Assembly (NCBI RefSeq): GCF_949987535.1
Contig: NC_080075.1
Span: 2,914,001 to 2,978,000 of the forward strand
Direction: 5' to 3'
DNA: 64,000 bases
Origin: Balaenoptera acutorostrata
Taxonomy: Eukaryota; Chordata; Mammalia; Artiodactyla; Balaenopteridae
Under the pieces are notes generated by a model, which did no database searches, had not been told where the DNA came from, and saw only the letters and a program-made list of their open reading frames with translations. Of the stretch, positions 12,111-25,800 are shown one piece after another. Position numbers and translations under genes: made by a program. Each line of letters starts with the position of its first letter. Position 1 is the stretch's first letter.

Positions 12111-13244
12111 TCCATGGAATCAGAATATAGCCCGAGGTGTTACATTGTGTAAACGCATCAGCTCTCCCAGGCTCGGCCAAGTTCTACCAAGAGAAGTAGG
12201 GCCTCTAGAAGCCTATACGGCTGTTGTAACAGTTCTTCAAGTAAAGAACACAGAAAAACGTTTTTGAAGCTTATGGGTAATCTTAAAATCTGCTGCCCAG
12301 CTCTCTGTGTAGCAGCAAGAAGGGACTTAGTGAACTGAGGTTTCCTAGGAAACCTAAAGGGACCTAGGAAGTTGCCAAAGCAACAGGTTCTCTTGACAGT
12401 GTCTTCAGGTGTAACTAAAAGATACTGTGTACATCTGTAGAAGAAAACTAGTATTTTTTTTTTGAAAACTAATATTTTTACATTAACATTTTCAAAGACA
12501 CTCAGATTCTGATTATCACTAGTGGTGGTGTGTATATTCTTAATTTGGTGGAAAGTAATCACTAATATTTCACTAATATTTAAATTTTGGCCCTTAGCAC
12601 ACACGTTGCTTTATACTGTTACTTGTGTAGTTTTCTATTATGTCCTTAATGAGATTGGGAGACTCTTGGGAAAGGCACAGTGTCTTGTAACTTTTTTTGC
12701 ACACATACAGGTGCTTGTTGCGTATGTAATGTTATCTTTTTTTATTGTCCATGAATGTATTAATATTTTTCCATTTTTTTCTCTAGGTATATATTTTGCA
12801 ATTTTGAGAAAACTGAAATATTGATCTTTTAAATTACAGCCATGCTTTTAAGGTGCAGTTCTAAGAAAAAGTTAGTTTAAATATCAAATCAGTTTGTGAT
12901 CACACGATAAAGTATGAATTGTACACTTTAGAGAAATTTTTAATCTTACTACCATGTTAAAACCTCTCTGAATTCAGACCCCAGTAAGTTGGACTTAATA
13001 TAGGGAGGTACAGCCTGAAGTTTATCTTTCTGTGATTCATTATTTTATCCAAGTAAATTTATCATGTGACTAGATCATGGAGGAAATTTTCCTGCTGCTT
13101 AAAGGAATAAATCATTTTTTTAAGTATCAGAATGTTTAGTGTCAGCTTTCATTTACCTCCATGTAATTCTGTTTTAGCAACTTTGGAGTTTATAATACAC
13201 TATTGTTGACCTTCGTGCTGTGAATTGGCTCTCCAGGACTTATC

Positions 13245-14885
13245 TAGCACTAGATACACACTTGCACCCTTAAATAAAATCTCCCCAACATGCCCCCAGC
13301 ACCTGGGAACCACCATTCTACTCTCTGTTTTCAGGAGTTCAGCTTTTTTAGACTCCACATATAAGTGAGATCAGTCAGTGTTTGTCTTTCTCTGCCTTAT
13401 CTCACTTAGCATAACGCCTTCAAGGTCCACGCATGCTGTTGTAGATGGCAGTATTTCCTTTTTCTCATGGCTGAATAATACTCCCTTGTATAGACGTATA
13501 TGTATGTATGTGTGCGTGTATGTGTGTCCATATATCTCACATCTTCTTTATCCATTCATCCATTGACAGACACTTAGGTTGTTTCCATATCTTGGGTATT
13601 GTGAATAATGCTGCAGTAAACATGGGAGTGCAGAGATCTCTTCGAACTTCTTTTTTCATTTGCTTTGGATATATATCAAGAAATGGAATTGCTGGATCAT
13701 ATGGCATTTCTATTGTTAATTTTTTGAGGAGCCTCCACACTGTTTTCCATAGGGGCTACACCAGTTTTCCACGGACAGTATACAAGTGTTCTCTTGTCTC
13801 CACATCCTCATCAATACTTGTTGTCTTCTTGATCATAGCCATCCTAACACCTGTGAGGTGATGTCTCATGGGGGTTTTGATTTGCATTTCCCTGATGATT
13901 AGTGATGTTGAGCACCTTTTCATGCACCTGTTGGCCATTTGGATGTCTTCTTTGAAAAAGACGTCTATTTAGTTCCTCTGCACATTTTTTATTGGATTCT
14001 TTGGTTGTTATTGTTGTTATTATTATTGATTTGTATGAGTTCTTTATATATTTTGGGTATTAATCCCTTATCTGATATATGGTTTGCAAATATTTTCTCC
14101 CATTCTGTAGGTTGCCTTTTCATTTTGTTGATTATTTCTTTTGCTGTGCAGAAGCTTTTTAGTTTGATGTAGCCCCACTTGTTGATTTTTGCTTGTGCTT
14201 GTTGCTTGTGCTTTTGGTGTCATGTTCAAAAAATTATTGCCAGTCCAAAGTCAAGGAGCTTCCTCCCTATGTTTTGTTTCAGTTTTATGGTATCAGGTCT
14301 TATGTTTAAGTCTTTAATCCATTTTGATTTAATTTTTGTGAGTGATGTGAGATGAGGTCCAATTTCATTTTTCTGCACGTGGTTATCCAGTTTTTCCAGC
14401 ACCATTTGTTGAAGAAACTGTCCTTTCCCCATTTAGTATTCTTGGGTCCCTTGTCAAATATTAGGTGATTGTATAAGTGGAGGATTATTTCTGCACTCTC
14501 TATTCTGTTTCATTGATCTATGTGTCTATTTTTATGCCAGTACCATACTGTTTAAATTACTATAGCTTTGTAGTATAGTTTGAAACCAGGAAGTTTGATG
14601 CCTCCAGTTGTGTTCTTCTTTTTCATGATTGCTTTGGCTATTTGGGTCTTTTGTGATTCCATACAAATTTTAGGATTATTTTTTCTATTTCTATAAAAAA
14701 TGCCACTGGAATTTTGATAGGGATTGCATTGAATCTATAGATGCTTTTGGGTAGTAAGTACCTTTTAGCAATGTTAATTCTTCCAATCCATGAACATATT
14801 CAATAGGTATCCTTCCATTTGTGTCCTCTTCAGTTTCTTTCATCAACATCTTGTAGTTTTCATTGTACAGGTCTTTCACTTCCAG
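13245..14885 (-). mobile_element. L1 3' half, antisense, ORF2 remains
   Basis: Minus-strand frames at 14226-14432, 13756-13938 and 13537-13740 match the C-terminal half of L1 ORF2 in order ([29 protein letters not shown] with KIWKQPKC and DEWIKKM). They are separated by stops and shifts, so the element is dead. The 3' UTR side is at the left end. Confidence 0.85.
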
Positions 14886-15312
14886 CCTTTGCTGGAACGC
14901 ATCAAAGGATTAGGGGTTTGGTCTCTTATGAGGCAACGCTTTTGGATACGGGAAGTGAGAAGAAGTCCAGCCAGCCTCCCTCTGACTTCATCAGGCCCTG
15001 CAGTTCTCTTTAGAGCTGCATAATCCCCCTCTCCTGCTTGGGGCTATCAGGGACTACTGGGCATGAGTCTGCTTTCTGGCCAGCGGAGACATCAGGGAAA
15101 AGCCATCTTGCTCATTTCTGCTGCCTCTTACTTTGTGGAGTGTGAAACCAGAGTCCTTTCCGGAGGAAGAAGTGGAAAGCCCAGGGTTAGAGTCTGGGGC
15201 AGTCTGTCTTCTGGTGGAAGTAATCCATTAACTGACCTGTCCGTAACCTCACAAATCCACTAAGCATCTCAACTCACCACCTGCAAGACTTGGAGATTTG
15301 CAGCACATCTTT

Positions 15313-15436
15313 TCTTTTTTTCTTTTTGGCCACGCCGTGCAGCATGTGGGGTCTTAGTTCCCCAACCAGGGATCGAACCCACGTCCCCTGCAGTGGAAGC
15401 GTGGAATCTTAACCACTGAACCACCAGGGAAGTCCC
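15313..15436 (-). mobile_element. Short tRNA-derived SINE with target-site duplication
   Basis: Same short form as 7241-7364. It is flanked by GCACATCTTT (15303-15312) and GCACGTCTTT (15440-15449), a 10-bp target-site duplication with one difference. Confidence 0.85.
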
Positions 15437-16039
15437 AAGGCACGTCTTTACTGCTCCACACGAACAGGTTTCCTCTGGGAGCCAAATATGGTGCTGGGGC
15501 AACGGGCGTACCTCAGTGGGAAAAATGCAAGGGAATTTGGGGTGTGATCCCTGCCTCTGTGTCTCCTATGAGATCTGAGGGGCAGGAATGAACCACACAA
15601 TAGAGGTTGCTCCCCACCATTCACTTAGACACCGAGTCAAGTGGCTGGTGCGGCTCAGGGGAACATCAATGAGAATCGCTTTTGCCTTTTTCTGAAGTGT
15701 CGCTGTTGCGTTGTCTGTGGGGAATAGGTGTGCTTGTCTTCTACCCACAGGTGTGTTTCCCGGGAACAGGAGACGCCCTGTAAGTCTCAGCCCCTTTGAG
15801 AAGGAGCAGGGTGGCACTTCATTAGAAGCACGCGTGTGCTGTCCTGCCAGGGTCTCTGTTTGCCTGGTGGGAGGAGACCAAGTGGGAAACGTTTTCTTTC
15901 CTTCACTTTTTTCCAACAGTGTCGAATGATTTCCTTTCACTGAAATCAGAGCTGGGAATCAGCATGTGTTTATCGTGACCGGAAATGGTTCTGCTTAGTC
16001 CTTGTTCCTCTAACTTACCTTTCTTTCCCTCTCCCGCAG

Positions 16040-16740
16040 ATCAGCCGCGGACATGATGAGCACCAAGGCCTTCACCCTGGTCCCCGCCGTCGAGCGGGAG
16101 CAGCTGATGGGCGACAGGGAGCGGGTGTCCCTGGAGTGCGTGGAGTGCTGCGGCCGGAACCTGTACGTGGGCACCAGCGACTGCTTCGTGTACCGCTTCC
16201 TGCTGGAGGAGAAGACTGTGCCCGGCGGGTCGACCACGTTCACGGCCACCAAGCAGCTGCACAGACACCTGGGTTTCAAGAAGCCGGTGAATGAGCTGCG
16301 GGCGGCGTCGGCCCTCCACCGCCTGCTGGTGCTGTGTGACAGCTCCATCACCCTGGTCCACATGCTGAGCCTGGAGCCCGTGCCCTCGGGTGCCCGCATC
16401 AAGGGGGCCACGGCCTTCGCCTTGAACGAGAACCCGGTGAGCGGAGACCCCTTCTGCGTGGAGGTCTGCATCATCTCCGTCAAGCGCAGAACCATCCAGG
16501 TGTTCCTGGTGTACGAGGACCGCGTGCAGATCGTCAGGGAGGTGTCCACTCCGGAGCAGCCCCTGGCGGTGGCGGTGGACGGCCACTTCCTGTGCCTGGC
16601 CCTCACCACCCAGTACATCATCCTCAACTACAGCACGGGCGTCGCCCAGGACCTGTTTCCCTTCTGCAGCGAGGAGAAGCGGCCCATCGTCAAGAGGATA
16701 GGGAGGCAGGAGTTCCTCCTGGCGGGCCCCGGCGGATTGG
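16040..16740 (+). CDS. TGFBRAP1: TGFBRAP1 exon 2 (first coding exon)
   Basis: The acceptor is a pyrimidine tract ending CCCGCAG at 16039 and the donor is GTGAGC at 16741. Translation starts at the first of two adjacent ATGs, 16053 and 16056. The first has G at -3; both are in frame and the family begins with Met-Met. It encodes residues 1-229 and one base of codon 230 (phase 1), most of the N-terminal CNH beta-propeller. Codons are GC-rich, unlike the AT-rich introns. The minus-strand frames over this exon are shadows. Confidence 0.97.
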
Positions 16741-19700
16741 GTGAGCAGGGTGCCCGGCGCCTCGGCTCACCTCGCCCGCCTCTGCCCGCTCGCCCTGCGT
16801 TCCGTCCTTGAGTTCATGCTGAGATCGGAGAGGGGGGTGGTGCTTCTGAAAGCCAGACACTCGTGCAAACAGAACCGCACGCCCGGTGCTTGCGCAGTTT
16901 TCATTAGATTGTTTTGTGAGTGTGGGTTTAATGGAACAAAAATAGACCACTCTTAGAATCACATTTCCTTTGTGCTAAAGTAGAGCCTGAAGGTGGCTCT
17001 GGGGAGAGAATCCCACTAAGGGGATAAGTACACAAAGAAGAATCTGTAAGACTTCTCTATAAGATTTTCTCCAGTGGGTGGGTTTCCTAGCGGATTGTTT
17101 TTATTCTCCATTCTGAAAGGAGCTGAGGGAGCTCACTTAACAGATGATTTCAAAGGTGGAGGCTCCAAGGGTGTGTCCCTGATTTTCTCTTTTTTTTTTT
17201 TTTAATTAATTAATTAATTAATTTTTTAAATTTTTGGCTGTGTTGGGTCTTCGTTTCTCTGTGAGGGCTTTCTCCAGTTGCAGCAAGTGGGGGCCACTCT
17301 TCATCGCAGTGCGCGGGCCTCTCACTATCGTGGCCTCTCTTGTTGCGGGGCACAGGCTCCAGACGCGCAGGCTCAGTAATTGTGGCTCACGGGCCTAGTT
17401 GCTCCGCGGCATGTGGGATCTTCCCAGACCAGGGCTCGAACCCGTGTCCCCTGCATTGGCAGGCAGATTCTCAACCACTGCGCCACCAGGGAAGCCCCCC
17501 TGATTTTCTCTTACTGACTGCAGTTTCGTCCCACCAAAAAGCGTCTAGCAGCTAGCTCCTTAAAAGGGCTTTAGCTGTTTGGTGTGGCCTTTCTCATTCT
17601 CTGCACTGCCTCCTAAGAATCAGAGCTGGCAGTGTCATCTGTGGTCATGGTCGTGGATGGTTCATAGTGTGTGTGTCTGAGACAAGCAGGTGCTGAGATG
17701 AGTGTCTCCCTTAACACCCATAGTCTTTAACCTGTCTTCCTGTCCTCTTATGACTTTGTGATGTCCATGGCTGGATGAGTAGTGCCGGGATCCTTTAAGT
17801 CACAAGGGGCTGCCAAAGGGCAGCATTCTGTTGCTGTCCATTCCTCCTTCCTGTCTACTGGAACCTTCTGCAAGAAAAGCTTCTCATTAACTTGGTTTGC
17901 CCCCAGGGTCATCGTATAAGAAAGGCAGGAGAAGGAGCTTTTCGCAAAGATGACCCTTCTGTCTTCCCCAAGTGAAGTGTCACCATGAATCATGGGCGTA
18001 AATGTATGTGGTGTTTCAGTCCATCTGCCCTTGGGGGTGGTTTATTCAGGTCGACTGCAAGCCCCTTCCCCGCGCCCCTGGAGCTTTGGTATCTTCCTTG
18101 CCTTCGGCTGTGACAAGGTGTCCGGGGTCCCTCCGTACGTTTCCTGCCCTAGATCTGGTTTCCGCCATTTCTCCAAGGACCCCTGATGTTTAGAGACCAC
18201 AGTCTGGGTGCTGGAGGTGCTTGGGGTCCGTTGTTTCTAGGCCTCTTGGGTGGACAGAGCTGGGAAGTTTGCATTATTTAAAGATAAAACCCATCGTGAG
18301 AGCGTATCGATGGAACAAGTTTGGGGCTACCGGGCGCTGACCCCGTCTGTCTGCGTGCCTATGTCTCCTCCCACCCACCCCCAGATCCTAGTAAATTCCC
18401 ACCATGACATGGTTATTCCTTTGATCTGTCCCACAGGACACAGAGCTGAAGGACAGGACCGACACCACTGCGCCCGCCGTGTAATCACCAGAAAACGTTT
18501 AATTGTAGTTCTTTTTGTCCTCAGGGTGGGGGCCATGTAACCCACTAGGAACGTGCAGTCACATTTCTATGTTTAAGGTCACTGGGAATAGTTCCCATCC
18601 GTGTGGCTATGCCAACAACGGGATATACAGTTAGACGGAAGTGTTTCGTTTCACTTTCCATTTCTAGAAATTGCTTTCTCTTATTGTTTTCTTCTGTAAA
18701 TATGTACAAGTTTCCACGTCAGATCCACACAGCAAGGTACATTCACCTACTCTCTCCTTTCCCCAGAGGTAACCTTTATGAGTATTTGTCCTTTCATTTT
18801 CAAACAAAAATTATAAATGAATATGTAGATATGTGTATCTCCCTCCTTCAGAGTCGCAGGCTGTCTCTCCTCTGTGGAGGGACCACCGTGCATCAGTCAG
18901 GCCCTGGTGGTGGGCATTTGGGTTTTTTCCAGTCCTTGGTATAAGTAGGAGCTTATCTGTTTGGATTTTTCCAGTGTATCTGTGGGAAATCTTTCTAAAG
19001 ATTGGGTTGCTGAGTCCACATATAAACGCATGTGAATCTGGAGAGGGACACTGCCACCCCACCCCCCCCACCCCCGACAAAGGTGGTAGGTACCATTTTT
19101 TCTTCCCCTGGCGCCTGTTTCCCCTCAGCTTTGCCAGCAGCGTCGATATATTGTCAGACTTTCGTGTTTTTGCCCGTCTGGCACATGAGGAACGGTATCT
19201 CAGTGGTGTTAATCACATTTCTCCTCTTATGAGCAAGATGGAACATTTGTCAAGAATTTAAGAGCCATTTGCCTTTCTTTTGATGGGAATTATCCCTTCT
19301 TGCTAGCTGTTTACTTTAGCATTTGTTATATATTTGAGATACCAACTTGTCTGAGACATGTTTCAAATATCTCCAGTTTTTACCCTGAAAAAGCGTTTCT
19401 TACACGTTTCTATATAATCACATGTATTAACCTTTGTACTTTATTGCTTCTTTTTTGAGTCATAATTATTAGGGATGTTTCCCCCTCTCCCAGGTTGTAG
19501 ACAGATTCCCCCACATTTTCTGCTGGTACTTTTATGGTTTCATTTCTTACAGTGAGGAGCGAATTCGATTTCATCTTTGTCTGTGTGGTTGTCTGTTCTC
19601 CCCACACCTGCTTCAGGAGTCTGTCTTTCCTCGCTGGTGGCAGTGGCTGCCTCCCCGGTACCGTCAGTTTCCTGATGCCGTCGGGCCTCGCGTAATGGGT

Positions 19701-22700
19701 TTCCTGTTTCGTTCCGTCAGTCCGATTGCTTATTGATGAGCCAGAGCCTGCTTTAGCTGTAAAGGCTTTGCTGTGAAAACATTTGACTCCAGTATCCTGT
19801 GTTGGTTTTAGTGTTCAGATTGAAGGGAAATGGTAGTCAGTCATGTTCAGGCCTCATTTTTCCTGAAACTTAATCTGTCTCAACTACCTGGACATCATGG
19901 TAAATGAACCAACCTTCTTAATTGTTGTTCTGCTTGTAATAGGTGTGATTATAAGCACATTGGCGATCCCCTGTAAGCTCTGTAATACATCACTCTATGC
20001 AGGCTCTGTGTACAACACAGTAATCACCGCCATCATTAAAAGGCTTCAGAAATTAAGTTCAAGCGAATTGCTATAATGAATGCATATGCACCATCAGACA
20101 TATGAACGCTGTATGTTTTCATTTTGCCCACTGCCTTCCCCCCTGAAGATCACATGTGCCCACTCCCCTGTCATGAGAAATTGCTCTTAACTTTTTGCCT
20201 TAGTTTTTTTGTTGTTGTTTTTTGTTGTTTTTTTTTTGCCGGGGCCACGCAGCTTGTAGGATCTCAGTTCCCCGACCAGGGATTGAACCTGGGACCCGAC
20301 AGTGAAAGCCCAGAATCCTAACCACGAGACCACCAGGGAACTCCCTGCTTTAGTTTAAATGGTACTATTTTAAGCAGTGCTTTGTTGAAAATTTCATAAT
20401 ACAATTGATTATTGTGACTTTAAACTCTATCCTTGGATAATGCTTCTTGAAGAATGCAGATAATTCAGCTACTCCTTACCCCTCATGGCCCCCTTCCCTC
20501 TCCCAGCTCAGATAAGGGGGTCCACTGATACTTAGAGGGTAGAAACCCTCTAAATGGAAAAATAACCCAGTGGAAAACAATGGTTTTTAAAGGTGTACCA
20601 TTTACAAATGTGGTACATTTGCAGGTTGACAGCATTTGTGTGCCTTTGACAATATGGAAACAATAGCGCGTGTCACCTGCTTTCAAGCATAGAATCAGTG
20701 GGTGGGTGTCAACAACCGTGCCCCTGTTCCTGAGTGGACCTGTGGCACCTTAACTCTACCTGACCTGGACCCCCGGTTGCCAGTTACTGATCTGCTCTTT
20801 TATTCCAGTGAAATCCTCTGCTTCTCTTTTTGTGTGGAAGCCTCTGTTCTTGATCTCTGGTTTCTGCCCTTTGCATTGCAAGAACACTCATGTCTGGGCC
20901 TCTGCTGCACAATCCCTGGTCGGGTGATGCCCGGCCTTCGCAGGTAAGTGCGGCGATGCTGATTTAATTCCAGGGCGAGGCTGGACAGCGTTTTGGTGTC
21001 CGTGCTCCCATGAGAGCTGTGTTATCCAGAACACGGTTATTTGACCTGAAATTCACAGGCTCCTTGGGGTTGCTGTATGCTTGTCCCATCACCAGGTTAC
21101 ATTTGCCAAATGTCTGGGTGCAGATGGTGTGCTTTTCTCTCCCTTCAGGCTCTTTTGCTGGCTGGTTCTAAATGCTCGGAAAATTCTAGAGAGTGCGAAC
21201 CTCATTTCCTCCTGCAAAGCTCAAGCTTTGCACCTCGAGTTTGTCTCCCTCCGCATGTTTCATGCTCTTTGAATACTTTGGCGATGCAGTCATGGGGTGA
21301 TTCAGAACTTAGTTACGTCCTCTCTGTGACTGTACAGTATCAGAGATGCCAAAGTCGTGCCTTCACTCTTGTGCCCTCTCCATCCCTGGCGCAGAACCCA
21401 CTGCCCTGTCGGCCCCTCTTACCCACTGGCGCTGAGCTTTGCGGCGTTGTCCACATTTCCAGCGAGCTCCTTGCCTCCTGGTCTGCTCTGGGAAGAAGTA
21501 AGGAGGAGCCCTCGCCAGCCTCAGGGGAACCTCCCCTGCCCATGGCCTGGCCTCGCCTGGCTCTCCTGCTGCAGGAAGGGTGCCCTCACCCCTGAGGGTG
21601 CACTGGCGCTCCAGGCGCCCCTCCCAGAGGTCCACGCCCTGCCAGCCCTGTATCCTGACCCCGGCTTGGCCTCAGACTCGCCCGATCGTGTTGGTCCTGA
21701 TTCTGATGGCGCACAGCGGCCTTGACTCTCGCTCCCTCTAAGTCAGGTGCCCAGTTCCCTGATTCGCCCCGGAAGTTATCCCTCCTTGGTCAGACCCCCC
21801 CGGCTGGCCTGACTCAGGCCTCCTTCCTGGTGGCTGGCGGCCGCCTGGCCTCCCCCGAGTTTGGGTCTGTCCCTCCTTCCAGGCTCCTGCCAGGCCAGCC
21901 TTCCTCAGGCCCCTGTGACCCTGTAACAAGTTCAGCCTGACTTTCCTGGTCAGCGGTTCCCGCTCTGCCCCGAACTTGAACTTGACTCTCTGACCCTCAG
22001 CATCCCAGGCAGGGTTTGCTCTCTTCCGGGGCCACGTACCCACTTCCCTGCATCCCGGGGACCCTCGTGCTTCTTGCTGCGGGGGCCCCACTGGCCTCCT
22101 GTCGTCCTCCTGTGTCTGCTTTTTATCTGGGAGGTGGTTACCAATGCATCTCCCTGAACCCCTTCACCGCCGGGGAGCTCCTGGGCGCGGCTCAGGTCGG
22201 CTGCCGCTTTAAGCTGACGCTCAGCGTGCTGACTTACAGCTCTTCTTGTTTGTTCTCATCTAATAGATGAGCTTTCTTTTCTGTTCGTGGTGGGTTCACC
22301 CGAAGTCACGTACTCCTTCGGTGCATTATTCTCAATTTTACACTATTCTTAAAAACACCCCAGTGACCGTTGTGCTTGTCAGCTGGCCATCGATTTAAAA
22401 GTAGAATCACCAGATTAACATGTCAGCGTATATTCAGTTTTGATAAAGAATTATTCTCCAAAAGTGTTCCTCATACCTAACCAACACTTGGTGCTGTTAG
22501 TCTGTAACCTTTGGCCAATCTGATGGGTATAAGTTGGTTTTTTACTTTTTTTTTTTTTTTTTTTGAATTTCTGTTCCCCTGGTTACTAAGGAATATGGGA
22601 ACCTCTTCAGGAATTTATTAGCTATTTGCATTTTGTTTTCTGTGAATTACTGATGCATATCCTTTGTTTTTCTGTTGAGTTAGTCTTTTTCGGAATGATT

Positions 22701-22785
22701 TTAAGAGACTTTTAAGGGTGGAAGGGAAATACTGAAGGGGAAGGAATGTGTTTCCTTAGTAGGAGATGCACTTACACACACACAC

Positions 22786-22823
<38 letters not shown>

Positions 22824-25800
22824 CACTCTCTCTCTAAGGCTCACTTCTCTGTCATCTTGACAGGGTTTTGGTTGGTGCTACTTACGTGACGAGAGCCAAT
22901 ATTTTAAGTGTGAAGCAGAACCAAACAAGTGTTGTACGTACAAGTGGCCCCTGCAGGAGGTGCCCCAGATTGTGTCAGGCAAGAGCACAGCGTGGACACG
23001 CATGTGTGATCCCACCTGATACCCATTTTCTCTTTTTATAAATTTATTTATTTTATTTTATTTTTTTGGCTGCATTGGGTTTTCATTGCTGCACATGGGC
23101 TTTCTCTAGTTGTGGTGAGCGGGGGCTACTCTTCATGGTGGTGCGCGGGCTTCTCATTGCAGTGGCTTCTCTTGTTGCAGAGCACGGGCTCTAGGTGCGC
23201 GGGCTTCAGTATTTGTAGCACGTGGGCTCAGTAGTTGTGGCTCGCGGGCTCTAGAGAGCAGGCTCAGTAGTTGTGGCTCACGGGCTTAGTTGCTCCGCGG
23301 CATGTGGGATCTTCCTGGACCAGGGCTCGAACCCGTGCCCCCTGCATTGGCAGGCGGATTCTTAACCACTGCGCCACCAGGGAAGCCCCTGATACCCATT
23401 TTCAAGAACAGCCTACTTTAGAGGAAAAGAGCTATGTTTGTACTTGATTAAGTGCAATACATTTCACTCTTTGTAACCATGGAAAATTTAGGAGGGTCAG
23501 TGATTTCATAGGCTTAGGGATTTTGCTCCTATCATATATTTGAGATACTTTCCATTGTTTTAAAGTACTGTCTGTATTTCTCTGTCTCTCTCCCTCTCCC
23601 CACTTCTCTGTTGTGTAATAGAAACCGTTTTTCTATTGTAGGAATATCTAATCATTTGCAGGCAATAGCATGCTGTTTTTTGTTTTTATTGAAGTATAGT
23701 TGATTTACATACCATGTTTTTAAAGGTGTTTTATGTCAGGCACTTTGAAAACTGACTTAAAATGGATTGACTTCACTGGGTGAATGTGAATTTTCATAAA
23801 CCCCAGTATCTATGGACTCTATCCAGCTCATTTGGAAATGTCGTTTAGTGCTTTATATACAAAATAGATGAACCGTGGTTGACTGTGGAAGTTATCATTG
23901 ACAAACACTTAACAGCTCTCTGTTTTCAGTTGCAAGATTGGTTGTATCCCTGCATCAGAGAGAACGTGTATCCAGAATTAGACTTGAACTCTGACAGAGA
24001 CAGTTCTGGATAGGAAGCCTTGTAGAGTGCCCGGCACACAGTAGGAGCTCAATAAGTATCTGAATGAACGCGTTCAGTGTTGAGTGAATGTATAGGGAAG
24101 AGCTGGCACTTAGAAATGCAAACCCGTTGGAGGACCGGATATGGAAGCAAGCTTGTGAAGCTTCTTAAATTGTGTGAAAGTCACTTTTCCCCACATGTGA
24201 GGACATGAGCTGTACATACCTTCATGTGGGTGCATGTACACGTTTTTAACGTCTTGTTTACTTGGAAGGAAATACTGATGTAGACATCCTGGGGAAAGCG
24301 GTTCTCTTCACGAGAATAATCATGGAGGGTCCTTTGCACACGCCGCTGTTATATTATCTTTCCTAGCTCGAAATGTAATGAAGGGGCAGGTATTCTGCGT
24401 TCAGACACATCTACAGAAAACAAACAAGCAAAGCCCAGGGCTTTGAAGCCCTCCTGACCCTTCCTGTTTTCCCAGGCATGTTTGCCACGGTGGCCGGGAT
24501 ATCTCAGCGCGCGCCCGTGCGCTGGTCGGAGAACGTGGTTGGAGCGGCCGTCTGCTTCCCGTACGTCATTGCCCTTGACAGCGAGTTCATCACCGTTCAC
24601 AGCATGCTGGACCAGCAGCAAAAGCAGACCCTGCCCTTTAAGGAAGGTCACATCCTCCAGGATTTTGAAGGTACTGGTTTCCACGGAATCTTAACAACAT
24701 TTAGCTGTCAATCTTTTATGCTTGTATTTCTTCACTAAATGCTATTAAGGGTCCATTGGGAACTTGGCCTCTTGCTGAGCATGGACGATCCACAGGCAAT
24801 GGTAATGCAGTCTCTGCGCTTCAGGGGCACCAAGATTAAAGGGAGATAGTGAAACAAATAGCCACAGCAGTTTGAGAGCTTGATAGCAACAAAATAAGGC
24901 CAATTGGGAGAGCAGAGGAGGAAGTATTTCCTAGAAGTATCAGGGAGGGCTTCCTGTAGGAGGTAGTATTTGAGCCAAACCTTTAAGGATGAGTAGGAAT
25001 CTGCCAAGTAGATGTGGTGTGAAAGAACCTTCAGGCAGAGAGAAAGGCATGCACAAATCTGCACAAGAGGGAACTCTGGGCTCCGGGGCACGCAAGTGAT
25101 TCACCGGGACTGTGGTGCCTGTTGTATGAGGAGGGCTGGCCTGGGTGAGGCCGCAGCGGACCAGGGCAGCCAGGGAGGGAGGGATTTATTTTACTTTTCC
25201 TAAATTTTATTATGAGCATCTTCCAACGTGCTGAAAAGTTGAAAGAAAAACAAAGTGAATCCCTGCCCCCCATTCACCTAGATTTCGTACTGGTTCACAT
25301 TCTGCTGAGCAGTTTGGAAGTAAGTGGAGGAGACCATGGCACTTAATCCGGAATCCTTCAGCAGGCGTTTTCCCGCCTGACCACAAGCCCTTTTCACACC
25401 CCAGAAATGTGCTCTCAGCCCCTGCCTATGGTCAGATTTCCCCGGCTTCCTAAGAATGCCCTTGATGATATTCTCTTCAAACCAGGAGCTAATCTAGATC
25501 TGTGCATTGCCCTTGCCATGTCGGGATTGGGGCTCCCCAGACATTGCCCTTCCTGTGTTAGATGCTGGGGACGCAGACCTGCTGAGTCTCGAGGTCCCAC
25601 GTGAAGCGTGTCAGTGCTTGACTGGGGCCCTGACACGCGTGCCGGGAGAGCTTATTCATGACAGTGTTACGTGCTGTGCGCACTGAGGGGCGGAGGTGGG
25701 CACAGGGATGGGTTGCGGGCACGCAGAGGCTGGCGACATAACCCACCCCCGGCGGGAACATGGGGAGGCTTCCCGGAAGGAGGGACGCCAGTGCAGAGCA

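Larger units (their letters stand above)
2801..16039 (+). other. TGFBRAP1: TGFBRAP1 intron 1
   Basis: A 13.2 kb intron from the CpG-island donor to the first coding exon. It holds a MIR (about 3885-4075), short SINEs (7241-7364, 15313-15436), a TA/CA microsatellite (5162-5272) and a near-continuous block of antisense L1 (8820-14885) with one LTR inside it. The stretches 4.1-7.2 kb, 7.4-8.8 kb and 12.1-13.2 kb show nothing I can assign. Confidence 0.6.
16741..24475 (+). other. TGFBRAP1: TGFBRAP1 intron 2
   Basis: Contains SINEs at 17192-17497, 20207-20345 and 23031-23387, a CA/TC microsatellite (22772-22836), an L2/MIR end (24028-24068) and a trace of L1 3' end (23684-23712). The stretch around 22240-22530 resembles very old L1 3' sequence. 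The rest (17.5-20.2 kb, 20.4-22.2 kb) shows no gene; its open frames have no family I recognise. Confidence 0.6.

Noticed and set aside
13537..14879. Minus-strand protein fragments that look conserved
   Set aside because: They are remains of L1 ORF2, separated by stops, not a host gene.
16010..16627. Minus-strand frames of 181-205 residues over TGFBRAP1 exon 2
   Set aside because: Antisense shadows of a real, conserved coding exon.
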